Origin: Hungatella sp. UBA3147
GTDB lineage: Bacteria > Bacillota > Clostridia > Lachnospirales > Lachnospiraceae
DNA: 7,968 nucleotides
NCBI GenBank assembly: GCA_002365025.1
Contig: DEYX01000330.1
Location: 1-7,968 of the forward strand
Direction of reading: 5' to 3'
Numbering within the stretch: the stretch's first letter is position 1; every line of letters begins with the position of its first letter. The notes below the pieces were generated by a model. The model was given only the letters and a program-made list of their open reading frames with translations. It did no database searches and had not been told where the DNA came from. Shown here piece after piece: positions 7,670 to 7,968 of the stretch. The translations under genes and the position numbers were made by a program.

Positions 7670-7698
7670 GCCGGCGCCTATAAAAGCGCCGGCTTTTT
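7670..7698 (+). terminator. Intrinsic terminator of bioY
   Basis: A perfect 8-bp GC-rich stem (GCCGGCGC 7670-7677, GCGCCGGC 7686-7693) with an 8-base loop is followed at once by TTTTT (7694-7698). It begins 16 bases after the bioY stop. No T-run exists on the opposite side, so it acts only on plus-strand transcripts and separates bioY from the next gene. Confidence 0.95.
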
Positions 7699-7720
7699 AA
7701 CGTTAACATTCCCTTATGTC

Positions 7721-7749
7721 TTGACAGGAAACATTTTGAAACTTAAAAT
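7721..7749 (+). promoter_or_regulatory. Promoter of the NudC-like gene (sigma-A type)
   Basis: TTGACA (7721-7726), a 17-base spacer, then TAAAAT (7744-7749), five of six matches to the -10 consensus. Both boxes and the spacing are near ideal. Transcription should start near 7756, leaving a leader of about 70 bases before the ATG at 7826. It sits right after the bioY terminator, confirming an independent transcription unit. Confidence 0.8.
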
Positions 7750-7785
7750 AGTTACATTGCCTCAACATAAATAATCAGAAAGGAA

Positions 7786-7812
7786 GTTCAGTTTCCATTT
7801 GGCTCACTGAAC
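7786..7812 (+). other. Hairpin in the leader of the NudC-like gene
   Basis: A perfect 7-bp inverted repeat, GTTCAGT (7786-7792) and ACTGAAC (7806-7812), with a 13-base loop lies in the predicted 5' leader, 13 bases before the ATG. A Shine-Dalgarno-like AAAGGAAG (7779-7786) sits directly before the stem. Folding could bring that site closer to the start codon. There is no T-run after it, so it is not a terminator. The function is unproven. Confidence 0.45.
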
Positions 7813-7825
7813 GGTGTACTTAAAG

Positions 7826-7968
7826 ATGATTCAGGATATTTCCCCCAATGTTTTCCATAACGAATTTCATATAAAATCACCTGGCCTAGACAGCTATTTT
7901 CTTTATTTCCAGGATGGCCGTCTCCTCCTTGATCACAGGACTTCCAAAAGAATCCCTCAATTTGAAGA
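7826..7968 (+). CDS. Probable NAD(+)/NADH diphosphatase (NudC-like NUDIX hydrolase), 5' part only
   Basis: 47 codons are visible and the frame is open to the right edge. The opening MIQDI, the following PGLDSYFLYFQDGRLLL (residues 19-35) and the basic stretch after it resemble the rudimentary N-terminal domain of NADH pyrophosphatases, which hydrolyse NAD(H) to NMN(H) and AMP. The catalytic NUDIX box, zinc ribbon and NADH motif would lie downstream and are not in the window, so this is a similarity-by-memory call. Start choice: ATG 7826 has only a poor Shine-Dalgarno context; an in-frame GTG at 7814 is the only alternative because a TGA stop lies at 7808-7810. A good promoter at 7721-7749 and a leader hairpin precede it. 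It could also be another cytosolic protein with a similar N-terminus. Confidence 0.5.
   Translation, partial: MIQDISPNVFHNEFHIKSPGLDSYFLYFQDGRLLLDHRTSKRIPQFE

Noticed and set aside
1..7968. CRISPR array, tRNA/rRNA genes, insertion sequences, phage genes
   Set aside because: No spaced direct repeats, cloverleaf-type sequences, transposase-like frames or terminal inverted repeats were seen; nearly all sequence is accounted for by the three genes and their control regions.

Overview
The window looks like a piece of a Gram-positive (Firmicutes/Clostridia) chromosome, probably a Lachnospiraceae-type anaerobe. This is inferred from the strong AAGGAGG-type ribosome binding site, sigma-A-type promoters, a BirA-like biotin operator, a T-tailed terminator, and a very long multi-module CnaB/SpaA surface protein of the kind common in gut clostridia. 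Base composition is moderately AT-rich by eye. I cannot fix genus or species from the sequence alone.

Layout. About 86% of the window (position 1 to 6830, minus strand) is one uninterrupted reading frame of at least 2276 codons. It starts at 6830 and runs off the left edge. I translated it block by block and found no stop or frameshift. It encodes a secreted surface protein: a signal peptide, an unrecognised N-terminal domain, an acidic low-complexity linker, a two-domain adhesin-like head, then a stalk of eleven complete CnaB-like modules and the start of a twelfth. Every complete stalk module keeps a strand-A Lys, an aromatic-x3-Glu and a closing Asn, the expected signature of self-formed Lys-Asn isopeptide bonds. 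The C-terminus, where a sortase signal would be expected, is outside the window. All plus-strand open frames between 1 and 6830 are shadows of this gene.

Positions 6831-7072 are a 242-bp divergent intergenic region. It holds the surface-protein ribosome binding site, a good promoter for bioY, and an inverted repeat with BirA-operator-like arms overlapping the bioY -35 box. Two further half-site-like sequences lie nearer the surface gene.

On the plus strand, bioY (7073-7654) encodes the substrate-binding membrane subunit of a biotin ECF transporter. It is closed by an intrinsic terminator at 7670-7698. A separate strong promoter (7721-7749) drives the last gene, which begins at 7826 and runs off the right edge. 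Its 47 visible residues resemble the N-terminal domain of NADH pyrophosphatases (NudC-type NUDIX hydrolases). The visible genes do not form one pathway: bioY is an independent biotin-regulated unit between a surface adhesin and a probable nucleotide housekeeping gene.
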